DNA of 22,659 nt from contig CAAFFL010000117.1 of NCBI GenBank assembly GCA_900762125.1, forward strand, positions 1 through 22,659. Direction: 5' to 3'. Under the pieces are notes generated by a model that saw only the letters and a program-made list of their open reading frames with translations, was not told the DNA's origin and did not search any database. Shown here one piece after another: positions 14,280-22,564 of this stretch (the stretch's first letter is position 1; every line of letters begins with the position of its first letter). A program made the position numbers and the translations under genes. The DNA is from an uncultured Prevotella sp. (GTDB taxonomy: Bacteria; Bacteroidota; Bacteroidia; Bacteroidales; Bacteroidaceae).

Positions 14280-15146
14280 ATGAAAGAGTTCAGGAATAAC
14301 ATTCTGGCCATTGCAGCCGTAGTTATCGCCCTGCCCCTGCAGGCGCAGACCGTGAAGATCAACATCGCCAATGCGTCGTTCACCCGTCCGCTCATCGAGA
14401 CCCTCGCCACGGAGTATGCCAAGCAGAACCCATCGTTCAGCGCGGAGTTCACCAGCAAGGCTGACAGCAGCGACGCCACGGTAGACCTCAGTGAGGCTGC
14501 CGTCAGCGCAGGAAGCGTCGTCGCACGCTTCGTCGTCCTGCCCATTGCCAACACGCAGAGCCCGGTGCTGACGGAGAAGAAGGTACAGAGAGGTGTGACC
14601 GCGAAGGTCAGCCATCAGCTCTTTGCACAACCTACGACCGACGAGCTCATCGATGGCGAGGCGCCGAAGGCTTTGCCGGGCACGGTCTACACCCTCACAG
14701 GCAAGTATGCCACGACGACACGACTGCTGGCCAACAGCCTGAGCATTGACCCCAAGGAACTCCGCGGAAAGAAGATCCTGGGCAAGGAGGAAAACGCCAT
14801 CACGGTGGTCAAAGCTCGACCCGATGCGGTCTCGGTGGGCGTGGCCAGTCTGGTCTACGACCCCACGACGCGCCGGCCGGTGGCTGGCATCACCGTGCTG
14901 CCCGTCGACCTCGATGGTAACAACCGCGTGAGCGACGAGGAACGGGCCGCGGCTGGCAACCTCGATGCCCTGACCACCATCCTGTCAAGCGTCAATCGAC
15001 CGGCAGTGCCTGTGGGTGACATTAGCATAAGCACTACGAATCCCGAGGTGGAGAAGTTTATCTGTTGGGCTGCAACGGACGGCCAGGACTACCTCAGTCA
15101 GTTGGGCTACCTGCGTGCCAACCCATCGCTGATTGCTAAGAAATAG
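14280..15146 (+). CDS. PstS-like periplasmic substrate-binding protein of a SusCD operon
   Basis: This 288-residue exported protein has signal peptide MKEFRNNILAIAAVVIALPL, with probable cleavage just after QAQ. The opening of the mature part (VKINIANASFTRPLIETLAT then EYAKQNPSFSAEF) and later segments (SVVARFVVLPIANTQSPVL; LSIDPKELRGKKILG; ARPDAVSVGVASLVYDPTTR) resemble the PstS/PBP_like_2 periplasmic binding fold, but no ABC permease or ATPase genes are nearby. A good Shine-Dalgarno-like AGGAGA lies about 10 bases before the ATG, which is unusual in this phylum and suggests deliberate strong initiation after the leader. It is the first full gene after the Cys-rich leader peptide and precedes susC by 51 bases. 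It probably hands a solute onward in the periplasm, or binds it at the receptor; the ligand is unknown. Confidence 0.65.
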   Translation: MKEFRNNILAIAAVVIALPLQAQTVKINIANASFTRPLIETLATEYAKQNPSFSAEFTSKADSSDATVDLSEAAVSAGSVVARFVVLPIANTQSPVLTEKKVQRGVTAKVSHQLFAQPTTDELIDGEAPKALPGTVYTLTGKYATTTRLLANSLSIDPKELRGKKILGKEENAITVVKARPDAVSVGVASLVYDPTTRRPVAGITVLPVDLDGNNRVSDEERAAAGNLDALTTILSSVNRPAVPVGDISISTTNPEVEKFICWAATDGQDYLSQLGYLRANPSLIAKK

Positions 15147-15197
15147 CACATGACGATAGCTATGATATTATTGTAAGAGAGAAAAAACACAACGCAC

Positions 15198-16832
15198 ATG
15201 AAGATTTCTACCCATTCTGGCGTATCCAAAAGATATGCCCTAGTCCTTCTCGCCCTGCTGCTGAGCGCTGCCACAGCCTGGGCGCAGTCGCTCCACGGCA
15301 CCGTCACTGATGCACAGACGGGCGAGCCCATCATTGGCGCAGCCATCAGTCTGCGCACCACAGGACAGGGGAAGGCCCTCGCCATCACTGATGCCGATGG
15401 CCGTTTCACCGTCCACGTGAAGCAGTTCCCCACAACGCTCATCGTCAACTACACCGGCTATCAGTCTGAAGAGGTGGACGTCTTTGAGGTGACCACCGAC
15501 AACCTCGACATCGCCCTGACGGAGAAGTTCCAAGGCTTGGACGAGGTCGTCGTCACCGCACTGGGCATCTCGCGTGAGAAGAAGGCGCTGGGTTACAGCC
15601 AGCAGTCCATCTCCTCCGACCTGCTCACACGTGCACAGGACAACAACATCCTCAACAATCTCAGTGGAAAGGTCGCCGGACTGCGCATCACCGGATCGCA
15701 GGGCGACCTGGGCTCGTCGCGCATCGTCATCCGTGGTGAGACGTCCATCGCGGGAGAGAACCAGCCGCTGTTTGTGGTCGATGGCAATCCCGTGGACAAC
15801 TCGCAGCTCAACTCGCAGAACGTTGGGCGTGACTTCAAGAACGCCATTGCCGACCTGAACCCCGACGACATCGAGAGCGTCACCGTACTCAAAGGCCCTA
15901 ACGCCTCTGCGCTCTACGGCTCACGGGCTGCTCATGGTGCCATCATCATCACCACGAAGACCGGTAAGAATCACAAGGGCCTTGGCATCACCTTCACCTC
16001 TTCTAATAAGCTATCCTTCGCTGCTACGTTGCCCGATTTCCAGAACATCTTTGGACAGGGCGCCGACGGACAGTTCAGCTATGTCGATGGCAAGGGTGCT
16101 GGCGTCAACGATGGTGTCGACGAGAGCTGGGGCCCGAAGATGAACATTGGCCTGCTCATCCCGCAGTTCGACAGTCCAGTGGATGCCAATGGCAACCGCA
16201 CGGCCACGCCATGGGTCTCTCATCCGAACAATGTGCGCGACTTCTTCCGAACGGGATTCTCCACCAACACCGGCATCTCCATCCAGCAGGCTGACGACAG
16301 GTATCGCTTCCGCGTGGGCTACAACTATGAGAAGGAGAAAAGCATCGTACCCGGATCGGACACTCGCAAGGCCAACATCATGCTCAACACCGACTACGAT
16401 GTGGCCAAGTGGCTCACCGTGGGCGCTACGGGCAACTACATTATCTATAAGGCACCGAGCATCCCGGGACAGTCCGGCCGCAACAACATGACCATGCTGC
16501 AGTTCATCTGGGGTGGCCGACAGGTCGATATGAACTCGTTGAAGGCCGACTATAGCCGCAACTGGAACGCAAGCTACTACAGCAACCCGTTTTGGACCAC
16601 TACTTATAACACCCAGGAGCGTCATCGTCTCATCGGCGATCTCCACGTGACCTTTCACATCATCGACGGTCTCGACCTGCGTTTCAAGACGAGTACCGAC
16701 TGGTACAACGATCGACGGAAGGCAAAGGTGAAGTGGGGCACGAGTGGCACTCCATACGGCAGCTACGCTGAGGATGCGTACACCGTCAAGGAGTTGAACA
16801 CTGAGGCCATAGCCACCTATACCCATGCCTGA
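15198..16832 (+). pseudogene. SusC/RagA-type TonB-dependent receptor, N-terminal half (frameshifted)
   Basis: SusC-type receptors are outer-membrane barrels that import a ligand presented by SusD, driven by TonB. This part encodes a signal peptide (1-30, ending ATAWAQ), a carboxypeptidase-regulatory-like Ig domain (31-106: LHGTVTDAQTGEPIIGAAI through LIVNYTGYQSEEV), the DEVVVTALGI segment (115-124), the plug domain (NILNNLSGKVAGLRI; SSRIVIRGETSI; PLFVVDGNPVD) and the first barrel strands. The frame ends at TGA 16830-16832, while homologous sequence continues in another frame. At 16827-16831 the sequence is GCCTG; one added C would join TYTHA to LSKDF and give a normal 1077-residue receptor. 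The receptor is therefore either truly broken or affected by a sequencing or assembly error. Confidence 0.85.
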
Positions 16833-18430
16833 GCAAGGACTTCTCACTCGACGCGCTGGCGGGCTTCAACGTGCGCAACAAGCAGTACGAGAACAACTAT
16901 CAGTCGGCACCACGTCTGGCCGTGGCCGATCTCTACACCCTGACCAACTCGCGTGACCCGTTGGTCAGCTCCAACAACTTCTACAAGTTGCGGCAGTGCA
17001 GCGTCTATGGATCGGTAACGGTCAACTATCGCGACTGGGCTTTCGTGACCGTCACCGGACGTAACGACTGGTCGTCGACGCTGCCCACCGACAACAACTC
17101 CTACTTCTATCCCTCGGTCACGGCGAGCGTCATCCTCGACCAGGCGCTGGGCTTCAGCAACCAGAACATCAACTATCTGAAGCTGCGCGGCGGTTGGTCG
17201 CAGGTGGGTAGCGATGCCGACCCGTACCAGTTGGCAACGGTCTATGTCTCTGAGACAGCCTTCGAGGGTAACCCCTTGCAGACGTCAAGCCAGGAGGGCA
17301 AAAACCCGAACCTCAAGCCGGAGCGCACGTCTTCCTATGAGGTAGGCCTCGAAGGCTCGTTCTTCAACAACCGGCTGCGCTTCGATGCCGCGTGGTATCA
17401 GACCGACTCGCGCGATCAGATCCTACAGCTGGCCACCACAGCGGCTAGTGGCTACACCACACAGGTGCGCAACGCCGGACACATCCGCAACCGTGGCGTG
17501 GAATTCTCGCTCGGTGGTACGCCGGTGAAGAAGGGCCTGTTCAGCTGGGATGTGGACCTGAACTATGGCTCCAACAAGAGCAAGGTCATCGAACTCGACC
17601 CGGAGGGACTCATCAAGAGCTACCAGATTGGCAACCCGAGCATACAGGTCATCGCACCGGTGGGTGGCGACTATGGCACACTCTTCGGTACGACCTATGT
17701 GCGTGACGCATCGGGCAACATCGTCGTCGACGACAATGGACTGCCAAAGGTGTCGTCGACATCGGCCAAACTGGGCAAGTTCCAGCCCGACTGGGTGGGA
17801 GGCATCAACAACACCTTCACCTATAAGAACTGGAGCTTCAGCTTCCTCATCGATGCCAGCATTGGTGGACAGATCTATTCCAACACCAACCGTACCGGAC
17901 GCTACACGGGTGTGCTCGAGAGCACGTTGCATGGCCGCGACGCCGACCATGGCGGACTGTGGTACTACAAGGATGGCAGCACGAAGGTGGGTATCAGCGC
18001 GCCAACCTATACCACCTCGGCCGAAGGTCTCTACTATGCTGATGTCAATGGCAAGCAGACGCGTGTCTATCAGGATGGTATCATCGTCGACGGCGTGACG
18101 GCCGATGGCAAGAAGAACACCACCATCACCTCGGCTGAGCAGTACTATCATCGCCTCTATAGTATCGCGGAGGCTAACGTCTGGGACGCTGACTACGTGA
18201 AACTGCGCGAGGTGGTGCTCAGCTATCAGCTTCCACGGAGCTTCGTCAGTCGATTCCACGTGCAGGCGGCATCACTCTCGCTGACGGCGCGCAACCTGTG
18301 GATCATCTACAAGGATGTGCCTAACGTCGACCCAGAGCAGGCGCGCGGTACGGGCAATGCACAGGGCTATGAGTCGCTCTCGCTGCCGACAACACGACAG
18401 GTGGGTCTCAACCTGAAGATACAGTTCTAA
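16829..18430 (+). pseudogene. SusC/RagA-type TonB-dependent receptor, C-terminal barrel half (frameshifted)
   Basis: This is the continuation of the receptor in the frame open from LSKDFSLDALAGFNVRNKQY (starting at 16829). An internal ATG at 16871 could only yield a barrel fragment of 519 residues with no signal peptide. Typical SusC barrel features are visible: VTVTGRNDWSSTLPTDNNSY, YLKLRGGWSQVGSDADPY, NPNLKPERTSSYEVGLEGSF, DYVKLREVVLSYQLPRSF and a terminal VGLNLKIQF ending in Phe. It stops 28 bases before susD. The whole barrel is well preserved beyond the frame break, so the lesion is either recent or an artefact. Confidence 0.85.
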
Positions 18431-18458
18431 GCAATAACCATCAATATCTGAATTCGAC

Positions 18459-19895
18459 ATGAGAAAAATAGCATATCAACTGTTGATCGTGGCAGTGGCC
18501 GTGCTGGCCTTTGCCTCTTGCGACGACACGCTCTCAGAGATTAACGAGAACCCCAATGCCACCGAGAACCCGCAACCGGCCTATCTGCTCTCTGCGGCCG
18601 AGTATCATAGCGCAAAACTCTATATGGGCGACGTGATGAACTATAACTCTACGCTCCTCTGGGTGCAGCATTGGGCAAAGGTTCAGTATACCGAGCCCGA
18701 CTGCTACAATGTGGACAACGGCACGTTCTCGGATGTGTGGAATGAGGCCTATGCCACCATCATCGCTGACCTGAACACTATCGTGAGCAGCGAACTGAGT
18801 AACGACAACGAGCGCGCCGTGGCGACCATCTGGCGCTCGTGGACCTTCCTGCAACTGACGAACCTCTATGGCGATATTCCTTATTCGCAGTATGCCAAGA
18901 GCGTCACGCCGGCCTACGATACGCAGGAAGAGGTGCTGCGGGGCTTGCTCAGCGAGCTAGACGAGGCCGCCAAGGCGCTGACAGTATCGAACGGTACGGT
19001 GAGCGGCGACCTGATCTATGGCGGTGACCTCACGTCATGGCGACGTTTTGCGCAGTCGTTGAGGCTCCGCATCGCTTTGGAGATTGCTGATTGCGACGCT
19101 ACGACGGCACGGACCGTTATAGCCAGCCTCTTTGCCGACCGCGACAACCTCATCAACAGCAACGACGCCAACGCGCAGTTCGTCTTCACCAATTCGCCGC
19201 AGTGGAACCCGTGGGCCAACGCCTTCAGCACCCGCGACGACCAGCGTATGTCAAAGACGCTCATCGATAAGCTCAAGGAACTCTCTGACCCACGACTGCC
19301 CGTCTATGCCCAACTGCCAGACGACAAGACGGTGACGACCTATGAGGGCGGTGGCAATGGCCTCTCGGCCGATCAGGCTAACAGCCAGGGATTCAGCAAA
19401 CTGTCCAAGCCGGGCAAGTATTTCCTCGCCGATGAGGCACCGGCGGTGTTCTTCACTTATGCTGAGGTGAACTTCATCTTTGCCGAGGCTGCCGCGCGTG
19501 GACTGACCAGTGCCGACGCCAAGGCATTCTACGACGCTGGTGTCAAGGCTTCGCTGGAACAGTTTGGGGTAGGAGCGGATGCTGACAGTTATCTGTCGCA
19601 GACGAAGGTGGCCTTCGACAGCAGTCGGTGGGCGGAACTCATTGGCTGGCAGAAGTGGATCTGTCTCTATGGTCAGGCGCCAGATGCCTTCACCGACTGG
19701 CGTCGACTGGGCTATCCAAAGCTCGTAGCAGGTCCGTCGTCGATACTCGATGGTGGTCAGTTGCCCCATCGCTTCTTCTATCCTGTCACCGAGCAGAGCC
19801 TCAATGGTGAGAACTATCGGGCGGCTGTGGCACGTCAGGGTGCTGACGAAATCACTACCCGGCTGTGGTTCGATGTGGAGGAAAAGAATCGGTAA
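18459..19895 (+). CDS. SusD/RagB-family outer-membrane lipoprotein (SusD-like_2 type)
   Basis: SusD proteins are surface lipoproteins that form the lid over the SusC channel and help bind the nutrient. The 478-residue protein has a lipoprotein signal ending LAFAS-Cys21, followed by DDTLSEINENPNATENPQPA, the N-terminal pattern of the SusD-like_2 (PF12771) branch, which is often linked to non-glycan nutrients. Tetratricopeptide-like helices follow (SDVWNEAYATIIADLNTIV; ATIWRSWTFLQLTNLYGDIP; DLTSWRRFAQSLRLRIALEI), and the C-terminus has PHRFFYPVTEQSLNGENY. It is paired with the upstream susC (28-base gap) as usual. No sulfatase, glycoside hydrolase or peptidase gene accompanies the pair, so the ligand is probably small and taken up intact. 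Confidence 0.92.
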   Translation: MRKIAYQLLIVAVAVLAFASCDDTLSEINENPNATENPQPAYLLSAAEYHSAKLYMGDVMNYNSTLLWVQHWAKVQYTEPDCYNVDNGTFSDVWNEAYATIIADLNTIVSSELSNDNERAVATIWRSWTFLQLTNLYGDIPYSQYAKSVTPAYDTQEEVLRGLLSELDEAAKALTVSNGTVSGDLIYGGDLTSWRRFAQSLRLRIALEIADCDATTARTVIASLFADRDNLINSNDANAQFVFTNSPQWNPWANAFSTRDDQRMSKTLIDKLKELSDPRLPVYAQLPDDKTVTTYEGGGNGLSADQANSQGFSKLSKPGKYFLADEAPAVFFTYAEVNFIFAEAAARGLTSADAKAFYDAGVKASLEQFGVGADADSYLSQTKVAFDSSRWAELIGWQKWICLYGQAPDAFTDWRRLGYPKLVAGPSSILDGGQLPHRFFYPVTEQSLNGENYRAAVARQGADEITTRLWFDVEEKNR

Positions 19896-19935
19896 TAAAA
19901 CAGAATATCGTCAATGTTCAATCGTTATATAATAG

Positions 19936-20019
19936 TATGCGGAGGGTACGGTCGTCGCTGTGAGTCTCAACGAGACTGACTTGCTGGCGCAAGTGGAGCA
20001 GTTCCTGGGTAAGAAATGA
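19936..20019 (+). pseudogene. Apparent C-terminal remnant of a deleted gene
   Basis: Between susD and the symporter, a 27-codon frame with no start reads YAEGTVVAVSLNETDLLAQV then EQFLGKK and a TGA at 20017-20019. The composition and amphipathic ending look like a genuine protein C-terminus. An in-frame TAG lies directly before it (19933-19935), and no matching N-terminal part exists upstream. The ending somewhat recalls a thioredoxin-like domain, but that is a guess. The simplest reading is that a gene once stood here and was mostly deleted. Confidence 0.4.
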
Positions 20020-20050
20020 TGGAGACTGCTGATAAGAAATGATAGAGTCT
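20008..20050 (+). repeat. Short direct repeat at the symporter start
   Basis: Two 20-base copies (20008-20027 and 20031-20050) match at 17 positions around the shared core TAAGAAATGAT. The first copy carries the stop of the remnant frame and an ATG; the second carries the ATG used by the symporter. The period is 23 bases, so the two ATGs are in different frames. Confidence 0.7.
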
Positions 20051-21292
20051 AAGGATAAGAACATGGCGATTGCCCGCCATCAGCGCCGGCAGATGGCGAT
20101 ATGGATTGGTGCCCTCGTCGTGGGTGTGGTGCTGGGGCTGCTCGGCCTGGGGTGGCTCAATGCGCTGATGACGTTTGTGGCGACGGTCTACACGCGGCTG
20201 TTCCAGTTTGTGGCGGTGCCGACCATCGTGCTGGCGGTCATCACCACGCTGGCGATGTTTGGCGAACAGAAGGACACCGGCCGCATCTTCCGCCATGCAG
20301 TGACCTACACGCTGCTGACAACCATCACCGCAGCGGCCGTGGGACTGGTGCTCTACCTCATCATCCGCCCAGGGAACCTTCCGGCGGAACTCGTCAGTCA
20401 GGGCTCGGCGGACATCCCGCAGGACCTGGGTGGGGAGACCTACTACGACCATATCCTCGGTGTCATACCTAATAATATTGTGAAGCCCTTCCTAGAGGGC
20501 AATGTGCTCTCGCTCTTGCTCATCGCCTTTGCTGTGGGCTTCGCACTGGCAAAAATGCCCGCTTCGACGTCGAAGCAGGCATTGATGAATGTGTTGCAAG
20601 GCTTGCAGGATCTGTTGTTCACGCTCATCCGCGGACTCATTTGGACGCTCCCCGTGGGCATCGTCGCCTTTGCGGCGCAGCTCTCGGCACAGGTGTCGGC
20701 AGGCGTGGCAGCAGAGTCGCTGGGTCGTTATGTCGCGGTGATCCTTGGTGGCAACGTCATCCAGTTCTTCATCATCCTGCCGCTGTTCCTCCTGGCTCGC
20801 GGCATCAACCCCGTGCGGGCGCTGGGGCGGATGATGCCGGCGGTGCTCATGGCGCTGTTCACGAAGTCGTCAGCCGCCACGCTGCCGGTGACGATGGCTA
20901 CGGCGGAAGAACGGTTGAAGGTCAATCCCCGTGTGTCACGCTTCGTACTGCCGATTTGTACGACCATCAATATGAATGGCTGCGCGGCGTTCATCCTCGT
21001 CACCTCGCTCTTCGTCATGCAGAATGGTGGCACGGTGCTCACCCTGCCGCAGATGCTCCTGTGGCTCGTCATCGCGGTCATCTCGGCGGTGGGCAATGCG
21101 GGTGTGCCGATGGGCTGCTATTTTCTCACGCTCTCGCTGATGACGGGTCAGGGCGCGCCGGTCGGCATCATGGGCATCATCCTCCCCATCTACACCATCA
21201 TCGACATGATCGAGACAGCGGAGAACGTCTGGAGCGACAGCTGCGTCTGCGCGATGACGAATAAGGATGTTTCGTTTGTTACGGTGAATTAA
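20039..21292 (+). CDS. DAACS-family cation symporter, possibly cystine or amino acid uptake
   Basis: This 417-residue inner-membrane protein belongs to the dicarboxylate/amino acid:cation symporter family (DAACS; GltP/DctA/TcyP fold). Hydrophobic segments begin at ~20-40, 43-73, 88-108 and 155-172. Family motifs are the Ser-rich loop KSSAATLPVTMATAEE (276-291), TINMNGCAAFILVT (309-322), VGNAGVPMG (351-359) and IIDMIETAENVWSD (387-400). Where glutamate/dicarboxylate carriers read NMDGTA, this protein reads NMNGCA, closer to the QNGCAG of cystine importers such as TcyP; related Bacteroidota carriers share it. An in-frame ATG at 20063 is an alternative start. It follows susD by 143 bases and ends in a terminator-like hairpin, so it is probably the last gene of the operon and moves the imported solute across the inner membrane. 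The substrate is inferred. Confidence 0.85.
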   Translation: MIESKDKNMAIARHQRRQMAIWIGALVVGVVLGLLGLGWLNALMTFVATVYTRLFQFVAVPTIVLAVITTLAMFGEQKDTGRIFRHAVTYTLLTTITAAAVGLVLYLIIRPGNLPAELVSQGSADIPQDLGGETYYDHILGVIPNNIVKPFLEGNVLSLLLIAFAVGFALAKMPASTSKQALMNVLQGLQDLLFTLIRGLIWTLPVGIVAFAAQLSAQVSAGVAAESLGRYVAVILGGNVIQFFIILPLFLLARGINPVRALGRMMPAVLMALFTKSSAATLPVTMATAEERLKVNPRVSRFVLPICTTINMNGCAAFILVTSLFVMQNGGTVLTLPQMLLWLVIAVISAVGNAGVPMGCYFLTLSLMTGQGAPVGIMGIILPIYTIIDMIETAENVWSDSCVCAMTNKDVSFVTVN

Positions 21293-21296
21293 AAAG

Positions 21297-21334
21297 AGGC
21301 AGGACCATCTTTGATCCTGCCTTAGCATTTCTTT
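21297..21334 (+). terminator. Terminator-like hairpin after the symporter gene
   Basis: A perfect 8-bp stem AGGCAGGA (21297-21304) / TCCTGCCT (21315-21322) with a 10-base loop lies 4 bases after the stop codon. The following sequence is only moderately T-rich (ATTTCTTT), so termination may be partial. Confidence 0.6.
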
Positions 21335-21371
21335 CCATTAGTGTCCCGTTAAAATTGGGACGAGTTTAATA

Positions 21372-22535
21372 TTAATCAAATAGCCCCGGAATGAGGGGAC
21401 CAAATTGCTCTTTGACATCATTGGAATAAGTCTTATCGAACAGTTCTCTGAGCGGTGTTTTGTCCGTCAATGATATGCTGAGGATTTGCAAGACCTCGTA
21501 GGTCGAGCGTTTCAACTTCATATCGTGCTGGACAATCGCCACAAGGCAGTAGGCAGTAATAGCAGCCGCTATCTGTATTCTGACAGCGTTCTCGGTAGTT
21601 CCCCAGAACTTTTTGATCTTGAGGTGCTGCTTGAGCCACTTGAAGAACAGCTCTATCTGCCAATGGTTCTTGTAGAGGTCGGCTATCTGCTGGGCTGTCA
21701 AGTCCATCGCATTAGTCAGAAACATGAACTCACGGTCTTGCTCCTCATCGTAGTATCTGACGAGTCGGAGATTATCGGGATAGTCCTTGCGGCTGTTATA
21801 GACAGTCAGTTCAATCTCAGCGTCAGAGAGTATGTTCTTGGGCATCCGCCGCTTCCACTTGACACATTTGGACTGCAAGTTCGTCTTGGCTCTGACAACG
21901 AAGAAAGACTCCATCCGCTGTATGCGGAAAAGCTCCTTGAAGTTGTTGTAACCACGGTCGAAGATGTAGTAAGCACCTGTCTCATAAGGAATTTCTGGCA
22001 TGGCCTTGGAATCATGGACTGAGGCAGTGGTGATGTGATAGAAGGCTGGTACTTGTGCCTCTAGGTCATATAGAACATGAGCCTTGGCACCACCTTTCTT
22101 CTTGCGGAACTTTGCCCACCAGAACACCGACAGACAGAGCGGTATCGTCGTTGAATCAAACGCATAGACCTTGCCACCGAGTTTGAAGATGTCTGCTGCC
22201 CGATTCCGTCTCGCCTGCTCCATCATGTAGAAGGCAAACTCCTCAAAGATGCGGTAGTCGCGGTTCTGATTGGCAGTCGCCAGTGTAGTCTTGGCAATGG
22301 GCTTGCGTCCTAAACCGAGATGAAAACACTTTGACTGATGGGCTTCCAATGCCACAATCAGGTCTCGCAGACTCTCACGGTTACTGAGTTGACCGAACAT
22401 CAGCGCAAGGAGTTGATTCCAGCAGGTGAGATGCTTAACATACTTGTCACCATCGTACTTGCGAGCAAGGTAATTGAAGTGATTCCTGTCAAGGAATGCT
22501 ATCAATTGGGAGAAAACGAACTTATCTTTGAACAT
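21372..22535 (-). CDS. IS4-family DDE transposase
   Basis: This 387-residue transposase cuts and joins the ends of its insertion sequence. It begins MFKDKFVFSQLIAFLDRNHF and has an IS4-type N-terminal domain (CWNQLLALMFGQLSNRESLR). The DDE residues are Asp127 in YAFDSTTIP, Asp193 in YIFDRGYNNF and Glu295 in the YKNHWQIELFFKWLK signature, corresponding to the IS4 Y-(2)-R-(3)-E-(6)-K motif with His in place of Arg. The gene appears intact. An upstream in-frame TTG at 22559 would add eight residues, but the predicted -7 promoter element covers that codon, so transcripts should start inside it; I therefore chose the ATG at 22535. Confidence 0.93.
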   Translation of the reverse strand: MFKDKFVFSQLIAFLDRNHFNYLARKYDGDKYVKHLTCWNQLLALMFGQLSNRESLRDLIVALEAHQSKCFHLGLGRKPIAKTTLATANQNRDYRIFEEFAFYMMEQARRNRAADIFKLGGKVYAFDSTTIPLCLSVFWWAKFRKKKGGAKAHVLYDLEAQVPAFYHITTASVHDSKAMPEIPYETGAYYIFDRGYNNFKELFRIQRMESFFVVRAKTNLQSKCVKWKRRMPKNILSDAEIELTVYNSRKDYPDNLRLVRYYDEEQDREFMFLTNAMDLTAQQIADLYKNHWQIELFFKWLKQHLKIKKFWGTTENAVRIQIAAAITAYCLVAIVQHDMKLKRSTYEVLQILSISLTDKTPLRELFDKTYSNDVKEQFGPLIPGLFD

Positions 22536-22556
22536 ACGCAGCCGTGTATTTGGCTG

Positions 22557-22564
22557 CAAAGTTA
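22557..22564 (-). promoter_or_regulatory. Transposase promoter -7 element
   Basis: On the minus strand TAACTTTG matches the TAnnTTTG consensus exactly. It lies inside the insertion sequence, 21 bases before the transposase ATG at 22535, so the leader would be very short. No perfect -33 TTTG was found at standard spacing. Confidence 0.55.

Noticed and set aside
16011..16847. Antisense frame over the susC break point
   Set aside because: It covers the frameshift region but shows no domain; the sense strand has clear receptor homology on both sides.
22536..22559. TTG start for the IS4 transposase
   Set aside because: The predicted -7 promoter element overlaps this codon, so it would not lie inside the transcript; the ATG at 22535 fits.
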